Positions 1 to 8,043 of a DNA stretch of 55,529 nt are shown here, piece by piece. The stretch is from positions 1 to 55,529 of the forward strand of contig NZ_JAERQF010000036.1 of NCBI RefSeq assembly GCF_016734815.1. The letters run 5' to 3'. The position numbers and the translations under genes were made by a program. Source of the stretch: Hymenobacter rubidus (GTDB taxonomy: Bacteria > Bacteroidota > Bacteroidia > Cytophagales > Hymenobacteraceae). Position 1 is the first letter of the stretch, and the number at the start of each line of letters is the position of its first letter. A model generated the notes under the pieces. That model was not told the origin of the DNA and did not search any database. It saw only the letters and a program-made list of their open reading frames with translations.

Positions 1-37
1 CTTCATGACCCCAACCGAGTTCCGTCAAGCCGCCTAA
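1..37 (+). pseudogene. C-terminal tail of a possible IS3-type transposase (partial)
   Basis: The window opens inside a reading frame that ends with residues FMTPTEFRQAA and a TAA stop at 35-37. A Thr-Pro-x-Glu-Phe ending resembles the last residues of IS3-family OrfB integrases (pattern LG-x-x-TP-x-EF). Only eleven residues are visible, so the family call is weak. A possible element end (GACGGGGAAGCGTACA, ending in CA) lies about 40 bp downstream. The rest of the gene is outside the window. Confidence 0.35.
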
Positions 38-77
38 CCTCTACTTTTCGCTGGCCTACCTGACGGGGAAGCGTACA

Positions 78-133
78 TATAGTAGCGCGAACGGTGTAGT
101 TTGTGCTACTGACTGTCGTCTGTACACTGACTT
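78..133. repeat. Worn copy of the GTAGCGCGAACGGTGTAG palindrome
   Basis: TAGTAGCGCGAACGGTGTAG here matches the left arm of the intact palindrome at 53419-53521. The sequence GTACACTGA follows at 122-131, as it does beyond the right arm of the intact copy. The right arm here is reduced to TTTGTGCTACT. It is a shortened second copy, directly next to a possible IS end. Confidence 0.6.
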
Positions 134-323
134 GGGAACCGCTTTAGCAATAATGCAATGCTATAGATAAAATGCTTTCAGGCGACGCGGTCTGCGCGTG
201 CGCGGTAACATGGCGTTCTACCGTTGTCTGACTGGATTGCGGCCGACGACTGGCCGTTCCGGAGTTCCGCATTGCTCCTTGCTCAGTCGGCACTGGCAAG
301 CAGTTTTGCGCCCTCCTGAGGGC

Positions 324-355
324 TAAAAAGCCCCGTCCGATAGGTCGAGGCTTTT
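324..355 (-). terminator. Terminator-like hairpin after the sulfate operon
   Basis: AAAAAGCCCCG and CGAGGCTTTT pair across a loop of about 10 nt. Read on the minus strand, the stem is followed by a run of five T. It lies about 220 bp beyond the last gene of the minus-strand operon and is its likely end. It could also act on plus-strand transcripts. Confidence 0.55.
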
Positions 356-573
356 CAGTGAAGAGTCCGGTGTTTTCTCAGCTTATAGCCGGCAGCTGGT
401 ATCCACTTCGCTAAAATAGGCGCAGTGCATATACCGTGCAAGCTTTGCTGGGCTTCAGTGGAAAATTTATTTTTCAGGACATTTTCAAGCCAAAATCCAG
501 TGTCCTGCTTGGCGATGAAAAGGCCGCTGCCAAGTAGCCTGGAAGCGCCGAGTGTCTTGGCCCTAAACGTGCG

Positions 574-2103
574 CTAAAACAGCTTGCGTAGCGCCCATAA
601 GCTCCACACAATCACCATCAAACCTACGCCCAGAAACATCCAGCGGGTGGGAATGCGCCCCGCCAGCTTGGCCGCGATGGGGGCCGCGGCTACGCCGCCT
701 ACGATGAGCCCGGCCACAATCTGCCAGTGCTTGATGCCCAGGATGGAAAAAAACGTGAGGGCGCTGGCGAAAGTCACAAAAAACTCGACCAGGCTCACTG
801 TGCCGATAACAAAGCGCGGGGTGCGGCCATTGGTAATCAAAGTGCTGGTGACCAAGGGGCCCCAGCCGCCGCCGCCGAACGAGTCCAGGAAGCCTCCCGC
901 GCCGGCCAGCCAGCCCGCGTGCTTCACTTTGCGGCGCTTTTCCTGCTGCTTGCGGATGGCTTTGCTGACGATGCGCAGGCCCAGAATGAGCAGGTAAACG
1001 GCCAACACGGGCTTGATGTAACCGGCGTATTGCTCGCCAAAGTACGTCAGCAGCAACGCCCCGCTGATGGAGCCCGCAATGCCGGGCAGCAGCAGCACCC
1101 GAAACAGTTTTTTGTTGACGTTGCCGAAGCGGTAATGATTGTAGCCCGAAGCGCCGCTGGCAAACATTTCGGCCGTGTGAATGCTGGCGCTGACCGACAC
1201 CGGGCTCAAACCCAGCGACATGAGGCTGATGGCCGACACCACGCCATAACCCATGCCCAGCATGCCGTCAATCAGCTGCGCGATGAAGCCAACGGCCACG
1301 AATTTGTAGAACAGGCCCGAGTTGCCGAACACGTCCCAGGCTTGCTGCCAGGTGAAATAATAGGAGAGGATGTTGACCAGAATGAACAGCGCGAAGGTGA
1401 CCAGCGCCCCCGTGGCAATGCGCCGCCAATAAGCCGTGGCCGGCGATTCGTAGGCGGGGCCGTAGGCCAGCTCGGCCGTGACGGCATTCAGGGACTTTAT
1501 TTTTTGCCCAAAATCACCCTTCAGCCGCTGCCGGATAACGGTCATGTTTTGGAGCAGGGTATGGAGTTCGCCGGGCAGGGTTTCTTCCAGCACGGCGCGC
1601 AGGCGCTTGCCCACCGTGGGCGACTTGCCGTTGGTGGAAATGGCCACTTTCAGGTCGCCTTTCTGCACCACCGACGAAAGGTAGAAGTCGCATTCCTCGG
1701 GGGTGTCGGCTACGTTGGTGAGGATGCGCCGCCCGGCCGTTGTGGCCTTGATGTGGCGGTTCAGGGCCGGGTCGTCGGTGGCCACGAACACGAAATCCCG
1801 GTCGTCGAGGTCGTCGTCGGCATACAGGCGGGCGTGCAGCTGCACGCGCGGATGGCGGGCGGCCAGCGCCCGCAGCTCGGGCAAAATGAGCGGTGCCACC
1901 ACCGTAACGGCCGTGGCCGGGCTGTTGCGCAAAATGGCCGAGAGCTTCTCCAGGCCCACGTTGCCGCCGCCCACCAGCAACACGTTAAACTGTTCCAGCT
2001 TCAGGAAAACCGGAAACAGGGAATTGGTGGCGGGCGGCGCAGCGGGCGGCGGGGAAGTAGGAGTCACGAGAGGCGCAGGCGGAGCGAGGTGGTCAACGGC
2101 CAT
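574..2103 (-). CDS. Precorrin-2 dehydrogenase/sirohydrochlorin ferrochelatase fused to TauE/SafE permease
   Basis: This 509-residue protein joins two functions. Residues about 28-215 form a CysG-N/Met8-type domain, which oxidises precorrin-2 and inserts iron to give siroheme. It has the NAD motif GGGNVG at 45-50, an Asp at 133 matching the catalytic Asp of CysG, and STNGKSPTVGKRLR around 156-169, where CysG has its conserved Ser-Pro. From about residue 225 onward there are roughly eight hydrophobic segments typical of TSUP (TauE/SafE) anion exporters, which are often linked to sulfite or sulfonates. The start is 14 bp after the cysI stop, so it is the last gene of the sulfate operon. The methyltransferase half of CysG is absent and is supplied by the separate cobA gene. 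The domain calls are firm. Sulfite as the transported ion is inferred from context. Confidence 0.9.
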   Translation of the reverse strand: MAVDHLAPPAPLVTPTSPPPAAPPATNSLFPVFLKLEQFNVLLVGGGNVGLEKLSAILRNSPATAVTVVAPLILPELRALAARHPRVQLHARLYADDDLDDRDFVFVATDDPALNRHIKATTAGRRILTNVADTPEECDFYLSSVVQKGDLKVAISTNGKSPTVGKRLRAVLEETLPGELHTLLQNMTVIRQRLKGDFGQKIKSLNAVTAELAYGPAYESPATAYWRRIATGALVTFALFILVNILSYYFTWQQAWDVFGNSGLFYKFVAVGFIAQLIDGMLGMGYGVVSAISLMSLGLSPVSVSASIHTAEMFASGASGYNHYRFGNVNKKLFRVLLLPGIAGSISGALLLTYFGEQYAGYIKPVLAVYLLILGLRIVSKAIRKQQEKRRKVKHAGWLAGAGGFLDSFGGGGWGPLVTSTLITNGRTPRFVIGTVSLVEFFVTFASALTFFSILGIKHWQIVAGLIVGGVAAAPIAAKLAGRIPTRWMFLGVGLMVIVWSLWALRKLF

Positions 2104-2117
2104 TAAGTTACGGGGTT

Positions 2118-3818
2118 TCAGGCGTGAAAATTCTGGCCGTGGGTGGTGGCCTGCACGTAGCCCTGGCGAATGACAAAATCGCCGAAGCCTTCCCGGGGCT
2201 GGCGCCGGGCCGCATAATCGGCCAGCAGGGGTGTCAGTTCGCGCAAAATGCCGTCTTCATCCAGCATCTCCCGGTAAAGCTTGTTCAGGCGCTCGCCGGC
2301 ATAATTGGCGCCGAGGTACAGGTTGTAGCGGCCCACGGCCTTGCCCACCAGCCCGATTTCGCCCAGGTAAGGACGGGCGCAGCCGTTGGGGCAGCCCGTC
2401 ATCCGAATCAGGATGCCGGCTTCGGCCAGGCCATGGGCGCGGATTACCGCGTCGAGCTTGTCGAGCAACTGTGGCAGGTAGCGCTCCGCTTCGGCAAAGG
2501 CCTGGGAGCAGGTGTTGAGGGCCACGCAGGCCAGCGCGTTTTGGCGCAGGGCCGTGAGGCGCAGGGTGGCCGGCCACACGCCATGCGCTTCCAGAACGGC
2601 CTGGATGCGGCTGCGGTGCGCGGGCTCGATATTGGCCAGCACCAGGTTCTGGTTGCCGGTGAGGCGGAATTCGCCGGTGTGGAAGGCGGCAATTTCGGCC
2701 AGCGCGGTTTTGAGGGCGTAGCCCGGCAGGTTGTGGATGCGGCCGCCTTCGATGAACAAGGTGAGGTGTGACAGCCCGGCCGCATCACCCGACCAGCCGA
2801 AGGCATCGGTGGAGCTTTCGAAGCGGTAGGGGCGGGCCGGGGCGAGGTCGTAGCCCAGGCGCTGGTTTAGCTCGGCCTGAAACGCCGGCAGGCCCACGCG
2901 GTCGATGGTGTACTTGAGGCGCGAGAGCTTGCGGTTTTCGCGGTTGCCCCAGTCGCGCTGAATGGTTACGACTTTCTCGCACAAGTCCACCACTTTATCG
3001 GCGGCTACAAAGCCGATGAGGTCGGCCAGGCGCGGGTAGGTTTCGGGCAGGCCGAAGGTCATGCCCAGGCCGCCGCCCACGGCCACGTTGTAGCCCAATA
3101 ATTCGCCGTTTTTTTCGACGGCGATGAGGCCAATGTCGTTGGCGAAGATGTCGGTTTCGTTATAGGGCGGAATGGCCAGCGCAATTTTGAACTTGCGCGG
3201 CAGGTAGGTTTTGCCGTAAATCGGTTCCTCGTCGGCCGGCTCGGTGGTGCTGTGCTGCTCGCCGTTCAGCCACAGCTCCCAGTAGGCGGTGGTGCGCGGC
3301 GTGAGGTGGGTGCTGATGGCCACGGCCGCCTCGTACACTTGCCGGTGCACCGCGGATTCGTGCGGGTTGGCGGGCGCCATCACGTTGCGGTTCACGTCGC
3401 CGCAGCCGGCAATGCTGTCCAGCAAGACGTCGTTGAAGCCCTGGATGGTGTTTTTGAGGTCGCGCTTCAGCACGCCGTGCAATTGGAAGGCCTGGCGGGT
3501 GGTGAGCTTGATGGTGCCGTTGCCGTAGGTATCGGACAGCTCGTCCATGCGCTGCCACTGGGCGGGCGTGGCCGCGCCGCCGGGCACCCGCACCCGAATC
3601 ATGAAGGAAAACAGCGGCTCCAGCTTCTGGCGCTTGCGCTCGGAGTCGAGGTCGCGGTCGGTTTGCTGGTAGGAGCCGTGGAACTTGATGAGGTGGGTGT
3701 CGTCGTGGTTCAGCGCGCCGGTGATGCGGTTGCCGAGGCTCTCGACAATGCTGCCGCGCAGGTAGTTGCTGGCGTCTTTGACGATTTCAACTTCGGATAA
3801 TTTAGGGGTATCGGGCAT
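2118..3818 (-). CDS. cysI: Assimilatory sulfite reductase hemoprotein (beta subunit)
   Basis: Reduces sulfite to sulfide with six electrons at a coupled siroheme/[4Fe-4S] centre. The cluster ligands are visible near the C-terminus as C-x5-C (Cys431, Cys437, in CVALNTC) and C-x3-C (Cys476, Cys480, in TGCPNGC). I place the start at the ATG at 3818 (MPDTPKLSEVE), giving 566 residues, the usual CysI size. The frame stays open upstream to 4430 only because it reads through a palindrome and the neighbouring gene in another frame. The electron partner should be CysJ in the same operon, and siroheme should come from cobA and the downstream fusion gene. Confidence 0.95.
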   Translation of the reverse strand: MPDTPKLSEVEIVKDASNYLRGSIVESLGNRITGALNHDDTHLIKFHGSYQQTDRDLDSERKRQKLEPLFSFMIRVRVPGGAATPAQWQRMDELSDTYGNGTIKLTTRQAFQLHGVLKRDLKNTIQGFNDVLLDSIAGCGDVNRNVMAPANPHESAVHRQVYEAAVAISTHLTPRTTAYWELWLNGEQHSTTEPADEEPIYGKTYLPRKFKIALAIPPYNETDIFANDIGLIAVEKNGELLGYNVAVGGGLGMTFGLPETYPRLADLIGFVAADKVVDLCEKVVTIQRDWGNRENRKLSRLKYTIDRVGLPAFQAELNQRLGYDLAPARPYRFESSTDAFGWSGDAAGLSHLTLFIEGGRIHNLPGYALKTALAEIAAFHTGEFRLTGNQNLVLANIEPAHRSRIQAVLEAHGVWPATLRLTALRQNALACVALNTCSQAFAEAERYLPQLLDKLDAVIRAHGLAEAGILIRMTGCPNGCARPYLGEIGLVGKAVGRYNLYLGANYAGERLNKLYREMLDEDGILRELTPLLADYAARRQPREGFGDFVIRQGYVQATTHGQNFHA

Positions 3819-3828
3819 TGTTCTGATG

Positions 3829-3970
3829 GGCGCCTCACCCCCCGGCCCCCTCTCCGAAATGGAGAGGGGGAGCCATGGCAGCTCGGCTGTTTGTCTGATG
3901 TGATGTAATAGGTAATTATCGGCTGGCACCCCCTCTCCATTTCGGAGTGGGGGCCGGGGGGTGAGGCGCC
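3829..3970. repeat. Large nested palindrome upstream of cysI
   Basis: Arms of about 42 bp at 3829-3870 and 3929-3970 pair with few mismatches (GGCGCCTCACCCCCCGG and its complement). Each arm also contains its own hairpin, CTCTCC-GAAAT-GGAGAG. It fills the gap between the DUF2490 gene and cysI, ending 10 bp before the cysI start. Its sequence differs from the GTCAT-type palindromes elsewhere. Confidence 0.85.
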
Positions 3971-3994
3971 ATGGCCACGCTCTGCATGACGTTC

Positions 3995-4759
3995 TTATTG
4001 CGGAGTGGGAACAGGCGCGGCGGGCGGCCGCAAATCGAAGTTGTGGAAGTAGAAAACCCGGATGCTGTGCTGGTTGCGGTAGACATCGCCGGCCGGCAAT
4101 TGCTGCAGCAGGTGCATGTAGCCGCCCTGAATCTGGGCGTGCTTGTTGACCTGGTACACCAGCCCGGCAAACAGGCGGTTTTGGTCGAAGGTGTTGTAGC
4201 GAATCTCCTCGCCGAAGTTGACCATCAGCTCGTCGTTGAGCAGAAACTGCAGGCCGCCGGGCTCGAAGCCGTTCTTGGTGAGGGGCAGAAACAGCGCCGC
4301 GTTGTAGCGGGTGCGGTAGTTGAAGTTGTAGTCGGAGCCCAAGTCGGTGTTGTTGAGCACCTGCTGGCGAAACCGCTCTTCCAGCCGCACCCACTGCATG
4401 AGGCGGGCCTTCGGAAACTTCGTGAACCACTGCACCTGCTGCCAGGGCCGGTGCTCGGGCTGGCCCACGGTGCGGGCGCCGTCGGGGAAGTGGTGCACGT
4501 AGGCGTAGCCGGCGGTGAGACGCACGTCGTCGGTGAGGTAGTAGGTGAGGCCCACGCGGGCCACGCCTTGGAACAGGCGGTTCACGAAATGCTCGTGCAG
4601 GCGCAGGTGCAAGTCGGTCCAGGTGCCCCAGCGCTGCGAAAACCGCGTTTGGTTGAACACGCCCAGCCAGAGCTGCTTTTCCTGCACGTACTGCTTCTGG
4701 GCCCGTGCCGGCAGCGCCGCCAGCCCCAGCAAACCGAGTAGAATGGGAAGCCGTTTCAT
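3995..4759 (-). CDS. DUF2490 family outer-membrane protein
   Basis: A 254-residue protein with a Sec signal peptide (cleavage near ALPARA-Q, residues 15-21). The mature part is rich in alternating aromatic and polar beta-strand sequence (for example VGLTYYLTDDVRLTAGYAYV). This is the pattern of DUF2490, a family of probable outer-membrane beta-barrels of unknown role in Bacteroidota. It starts 8 bp after the TonB receptor stop, so the two are surely co-transcribed. The shared operon suggests it helps the receptor or binds the same ligand, but nothing in the sequence names that ligand. Confidence 0.75.
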   Translation of the reverse strand: MKRLPILLGLLGLAALPARAQKQYVQEKQLWLGVFNQTRFSQRWGTWTDLHLRLHEHFVNRLFQGVARVGLTYYLTDDVRLTAGYAYVHHFPDGARTVGQPEHRPWQQVQWFTKFPKARLMQWVRLEERFRQQVLNNTDLGSDYNFNYRTRYNAALFLPLTKNGFEPGGLQFLLNDELMVNFGEEIRYNTFDQNRLFAGLVYQVNKHAQIQGGYMHLLQQLPAGDVYRNQHSIRVFYFHNFDLRPPAAPVPTPQ

Positions 4760-4767
4760 GTTTCAGC

Positions 4768-7692
4768 CTAGCGAAGGACGGTGTTGTCGAAGGTGAGGGC
4801 CACGTAGTAGAGCCCGCCGATGGTAGGGCCCGCCGCGTACTGGATGTAGCGGTTGTTGAGCAGGTTGGCGCCGCCCACTTTGATGGTGGTTTTGAGCACC
4901 GGCACGCGCAGGTTCACTTGGGCATCCACGGTTTGGTAGGCGGGCACCTGGCCGTTGGCCAGCGGGCTTTCCCAGTAGAAAGTGCTTTGGTGGCGCCACA
5001 CCACGTTGAAGCCCAGGTTGTGCACCACTTCGCGGTTGCCGAAGCTCACGTTGGTGGCCCAATGCGGCGTGTTGAAGCCCGTCACGAAGATGTCGGAAGC
5101 TGAATTGGTGGTGATGGCGTTGTAGTTCACGTTGCCGCCGACAGTGAATTTCTGGAAGAAATTGTAGGTCAGCCCCAGCGTCGAGCCGTAGCTCTTGTAC
5201 TTGTTCAACGCGTTGGTGTACACGCGGTACCGGTCCTGCCGGGCCGAGCGGTTGCTGTTCAAGGCGGCCAGCACGGCGTCATCGGAGCCGACGGCTGCCT
5301 GCTGGCCGGCAGCATTTTTGGGCACGCTCACTTCCACTTGGCCCAGGAAACCGGAGTAGACGTTATAGTAAGCGTCGGCGTCGATGGAAAGTTTGTTGTC
5401 GAACAGGACGCTGCGGTAGCCCACCTCGTAGGCGTTGATTTGCTCGGGCTGCTCGGTGGGCAGGTTGCCGACGGTGAGCAGGCTGCGGATTTCGGGGCGC
5501 ACGGCGGCTTGCGCGGCCGTGGTGCCGGCGTTGGCGGCCACGTAGGCGTTCACCGCCGCGTTGAAGGTGGTGATAGAGGCCAGCGTGTAGGAGTTGTCGA
5601 GGTAGTTCAGGCCCTCGTTCACGCGGGCCAGGCCGCCCACGCGGCGCACGTTGCCGTTGTTCACGAAGGACAGCGCCTCAAACAGCGATGGGAAGCGCCA
5701 GCCGTTCTGATACGAGGCGCGGAAGTTGTGCTTCTCGGCCACGGTGTAGACGGCGGCCACGCGCGGGTTCAGCTTGGGGTCGAATTCAGGGTTGTAGTCG
5801 GCGCGCAGCGAGGCGGTGATTTTCAGGTGGTTCTGCAGCAGCAACTTGCTGGCCTGCACGAAGCCACCGACCTTTTTATAGTACTGGTTGTTGCCGCCGG
5901 GCTGGGTGCGCTCGGTCAGCGGGCGGCTGAAATCGACGAAGTTGTTGCCATCGGGCAGCACTTCGTACATGCGGGCATCGCCGCCCAGCAGCACATCAGC
6001 AAACTTGATGCGGTCGCCCAGGCTCCAGGTGCCCTCGGCGTGGTAGGTGTGGCTGCGCTGGGTGAGGGCCGCGCCGCCGGGCGTGGGGGCGCCCTTCACC
6101 GTCACGCCGCTGTCCCAGTTGTTGGTGTTCACAATCTGGTTTTTGAGGGCGTTGAACTCGGGCGTGCCCGGTGTGGCGCGGCCGGCATCGGCCACCACGC
6201 GGGCCTGCTGCATGGCTGTGGCCAGGGCCACGCCGCCGTTGAGCTGGCTTTGCAACGAAGCCTGAAATTTGTCGCCCCAACTTGTTTTGGGGCCGCTGCC
6301 GGTGGTGAGGGCCGTAGCGCCGTTTTGCAGGTCGAGGTTGAGGGCCAAGGGGTTGAGGTTGTAGGAATTGCCGGTGTCCTCAATCAGCATGTAGGCGCGG
6401 GCGGTGAAGTCCTTGCCGCGCAGCTCCACTTTATGGTTCTGCACGGTCACGCCGTCGAGCTGAATCTTGTTGCCGCGCTGAAACACGCCGTCCATCAGGC
6501 CGAAGCGGTAGCCGTAGCTCAGCTCCAGGTTCTCCTTGATTTTATAGTGCAAACTGGCGTCGGCCTTGATGTTGCGCACGATGGGGTTGGTGAGGTCCTT
6601 TTCGTAGTAGCCGGTGCGGCGCACGTTGAAGGTTTCGTTGCGGCCATTATAAGTTACGGGGATGCTCACGTTGCCCGAGTTGTCATCGCCATAGCGGTTC
6701 CAGAGGTCGGCGGCGGGGTTGAGGCTGCCGCTCAGCTCCGGGAAGCGCGGATTGGCCGAGGCCAGGTTCTGCGGGTTCTGGTCGGTTTGGGTGTTGGCCA
6801 GCCAGTCGGTGCCGCGCATAAAGCTGCCGTTCACCTTGAAGGCGAAGCGGTTGTTGAACGCCTGGGCGTAGCGAATGGCCGTTTCATTAAGTACACTCGG
6901 GTCGCGGTCAATGCCGTCGACGTGGTTTACGCCCACTTTCTGGTACACGCTCAGCCCCTGGTAAGTAAAAGGGCTTTTAGTGGTGAGGTTGGCCATGCCG
7001 TTGATGGCGTTCATACCGTATAGCGCCGAGGCCGCACCGGGCGTGATTTCCACGCTGGCGATGTCTAGCTCGGTGGGCCCGATGGCGTTGCCCAGCGGCA
7101 CGCCCAGCGTGGCGGCCTGCATGTCCACGCCGTCCACCAACTGCATGAACCGGAAGTTGTTGGGGATATTGAAGCCCCGGGTATTCGGCACCTTGAAGGT
7201 GAGGCTGCTGGTGGTCATCTGCACGCCCTTCACGTTTTCCAGTGCATCATAGAAGCTGGGCGCGGGCGTTTCCTTGATGGCCCGGATATCGAGCTTTTCA
7301 ATGGCCACCGGCGACTTCAGCCGGCTTTCCTCTACCCGCGAAGCCGACACCACGACTTCGTTGGTGATGATTTCGCGGGAATCCAGCGACACGGCAATGC
7401 GGCGGCTGCCTTTGGCAATCTCAATCTCGCGCGCATCATGCCCAATGGCATTGAACACGAGCACAAACGGGTATTGCAGCTTGGCTTGCAGCTCGAATTT
7501 GCCGCTGGCATCGGTTTGGGTGCCCATCGTCGCACCTTTCACGCTCACGCTCACACCGGGCAGGGGCTCGTTGGTCCCCTTTTCGCGCACTTCGCCACTG
7601 ATGGCAATGAGTTCGGTTTGGGCAAAGGCGGCTGTGGCGCTGACCAGCAGCAGAATCAGAAAAATCCAGAGGGTTGGAGAATAAAATTTCAT
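4768..7692 (-). CDS. TonB-dependent receptor within the sulfate assimilation operon
   Basis: A 974-residue outer-membrane active transporter. A signal peptide ends at about Ala24. A carboxypeptidase-regulatory-like domain follows (about 28-110, GEVREKGTNEPLPGVSVSVKG), then a plug domain (about 130-250, with ALYGMNAINGMANL) and a long beta-barrel ending in an aromatic-containing strand (YYVALTFDNTVLR). It is not a SusC: it lacks the SusC-type YGSRGSNGVVLVTTK motif and no SusD follows. Its place between cysJ and cysI points to uptake of a sulfur source or a linked cofactor such as an organosulfur compound, but this is inference. A short Cys-ending reading frame lies 92 bp upstream and may control it. 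Confidence 0.9.
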   Translation of the reverse strand: MKFYSPTLWIFLILLLVSATAAFAQTELIAISGEVREKGTNEPLPGVSVSVKGATMGTQTDASGKFELQAKLQYPFVLVFNAIGHDAREIEIAKGSRRIAVSLDSREIITNEVVVSASRVEESRLKSPVAIEKLDIRAIKETPAPSFYDALENVKGVQMTTSSLTFKVPNTRGFNIPNNFRFMQLVDGVDMQAATLGVPLGNAIGPTELDIASVEITPGAASALYGMNAINGMANLTTKSPFTYQGLSVYQKVGVNHVDGIDRDPSVLNETAIRYAQAFNNRFAFKVNGSFMRGTDWLANTQTDQNPQNLASANPRFPELSGSLNPAADLWNRYGDDNSGNVSIPVTYNGRNETFNVRRTGYYEKDLTNPIVRNIKADASLHYKIKENLELSYGYRFGLMDGVFQRGNKIQLDGVTVQNHKVELRGKDFTARAYMLIEDTGNSYNLNPLALNLDLQNGATALTTGSGPKTSWGDKFQASLQSQLNGGVALATAMQQARVVADAGRATPGTPEFNALKNQIVNTNNWDSGVTVKGAPTPGGAALTQRSHTYHAEGTWSLGDRIKFADVLLGGDARMYEVLPDGNNFVDFSRPLTERTQPGGNNQYYKKVGGFVQASKLLLQNHLKITASLRADYNPEFDPKLNPRVAAVYTVAEKHNFRASYQNGWRFPSLFEALSFVNNGNVRRVGGLARVNEGLNYLDNSYTLASITTFNAAVNAYVAANAGTTAAQAAVRPEIRSLLTVGNLPTEQPEQINAYEVGYRSVLFDNKLSIDADAYYNVYSGFLGQVEVSVPKNAAGQQAAVGSDDAVLAALNSNRSARQDRYRVYTNALNKYKSYGSTLGLTYNFFQKFTVGGNVNYNAITTNSASDIFVTGFNTPHWATNVSFGNREVVHNLGFNVVWRHQSTFYWESPLANGQVPAYQTVDAQVNLRVPVLKTTIKVGGANLLNNRYIQYAAGPTIGGLYYVALTFDNTVLR

Positions 7693-7783
7693 CTCAAAAT
7701 GATTGCAGGGAAGTTGTTGAAGGCACTTTGCCGGTTTTGGGAGGGGCGCGAGGTGGTGGCCCGGCGCTCAGGCGAAAGCAGGT

Positions 7784-7846
7784 TCAACAACAGCAACCAG
7801 CGAGGCTTGCGGAGACAATCAGGCTTGGGATGAAAAGCGGTTTCAT
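7784..7846 (-). CDS. Putative leader peptide ending Cys-Cys-Cys-stop, upstream of the TonB receptor
   Basis: A 20-codon frame, MKPLFIPSLIVSASLAGCCC, starts with ATG at 7846 and stops TGA at 7784-7786. The last three sense codons are TGC TGT TGT. It lies in the leader of the TonB receptor gene, 92 bp before its start, with nothing else coding between. Three adjacent Cys codons at the end of a tiny frame in a sulfate operon fit a cysteine-sensing leader, where ribosomes stall when Cys-tRNA is scarce. The Lys start, hydrophobic core and LAGC also resemble a lipoprotein signal, so a tiny secreted peptide is an alternative. There is no clear Shine-Dalgarno sequence, which is usual in this phylum. 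Confidence 0.5.
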   Translation of the reverse strand: MKPLFIPSLIVSASLAGCCC

Positions 7847-8043
7847 AGTTCAGAAAGAGGGTGGATGATTGCAGGCTTGATTTAATTCAGACCGTCATGC
7901 AGAGCGTAGCGAAGCATCTCGCTTGGGGTAGTAATCAATGTTTTGCAACGAGGCGGGAGAGGTGCTTCGCTGCACTGTGCGTGACAAACTATAGGGTTAC
8001 TTGAGCACGCAAGATGCTTCGCTGCGCTCTGCATGACGGCCGT
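7847..8043. other. Intergenic sequence between cysJ and the Cys-ending leader frame
   Basis: Mostly occupied by the composite palindrome at 7892-8039. I see no TAnnTTTG promoter in front of the leader frame, so the TonB receptor may depend on read-through from the upstream operon promoter. Confidence 0.5.
7892..8039. repeat. GTCATGCAGAGCG palindrome, composite with a third arm
   Basis: Outer arms CCGTCATGCAGAGCGTAGCGAAG and its near complement pair at 7892-7920 and 8011-8039. A third, diverged right arm (GGTGCTTCGCTGCACTGTGCGTGAC) sits inside at about 7961-7985, so this looks like one element carrying the end of another. Confidence 0.85.

Larger units (their letters stand above)
38..573. other. 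Gene-free stretch downstream of the sulfate operon
   Basis: I see no convincing gene here. It holds a possible IS end near 61-76, a worn copy of an interspersed palindrome at 78-133, a small hairpin GCCCTC/GAGGGC at 310-323 and a terminator-like hairpin at 324-355. The rest is mixed-composition sequence with no long open frame. Confidence 0.6.

Noticed and set aside
727..2106. Long plus-strand open frame opposite the CysG-N/TauE gene
   Set aside because: It is the complement of a high-GC coding frame. The translation is Gln/His/Arg-rich without any family motif.
3819..4430. N-terminal extension of cysI reaching 4430
   Set aside because: The added 204 codons read through a palindrome and the DUF2490 gene in another frame and have no sulfite reductase similarity.
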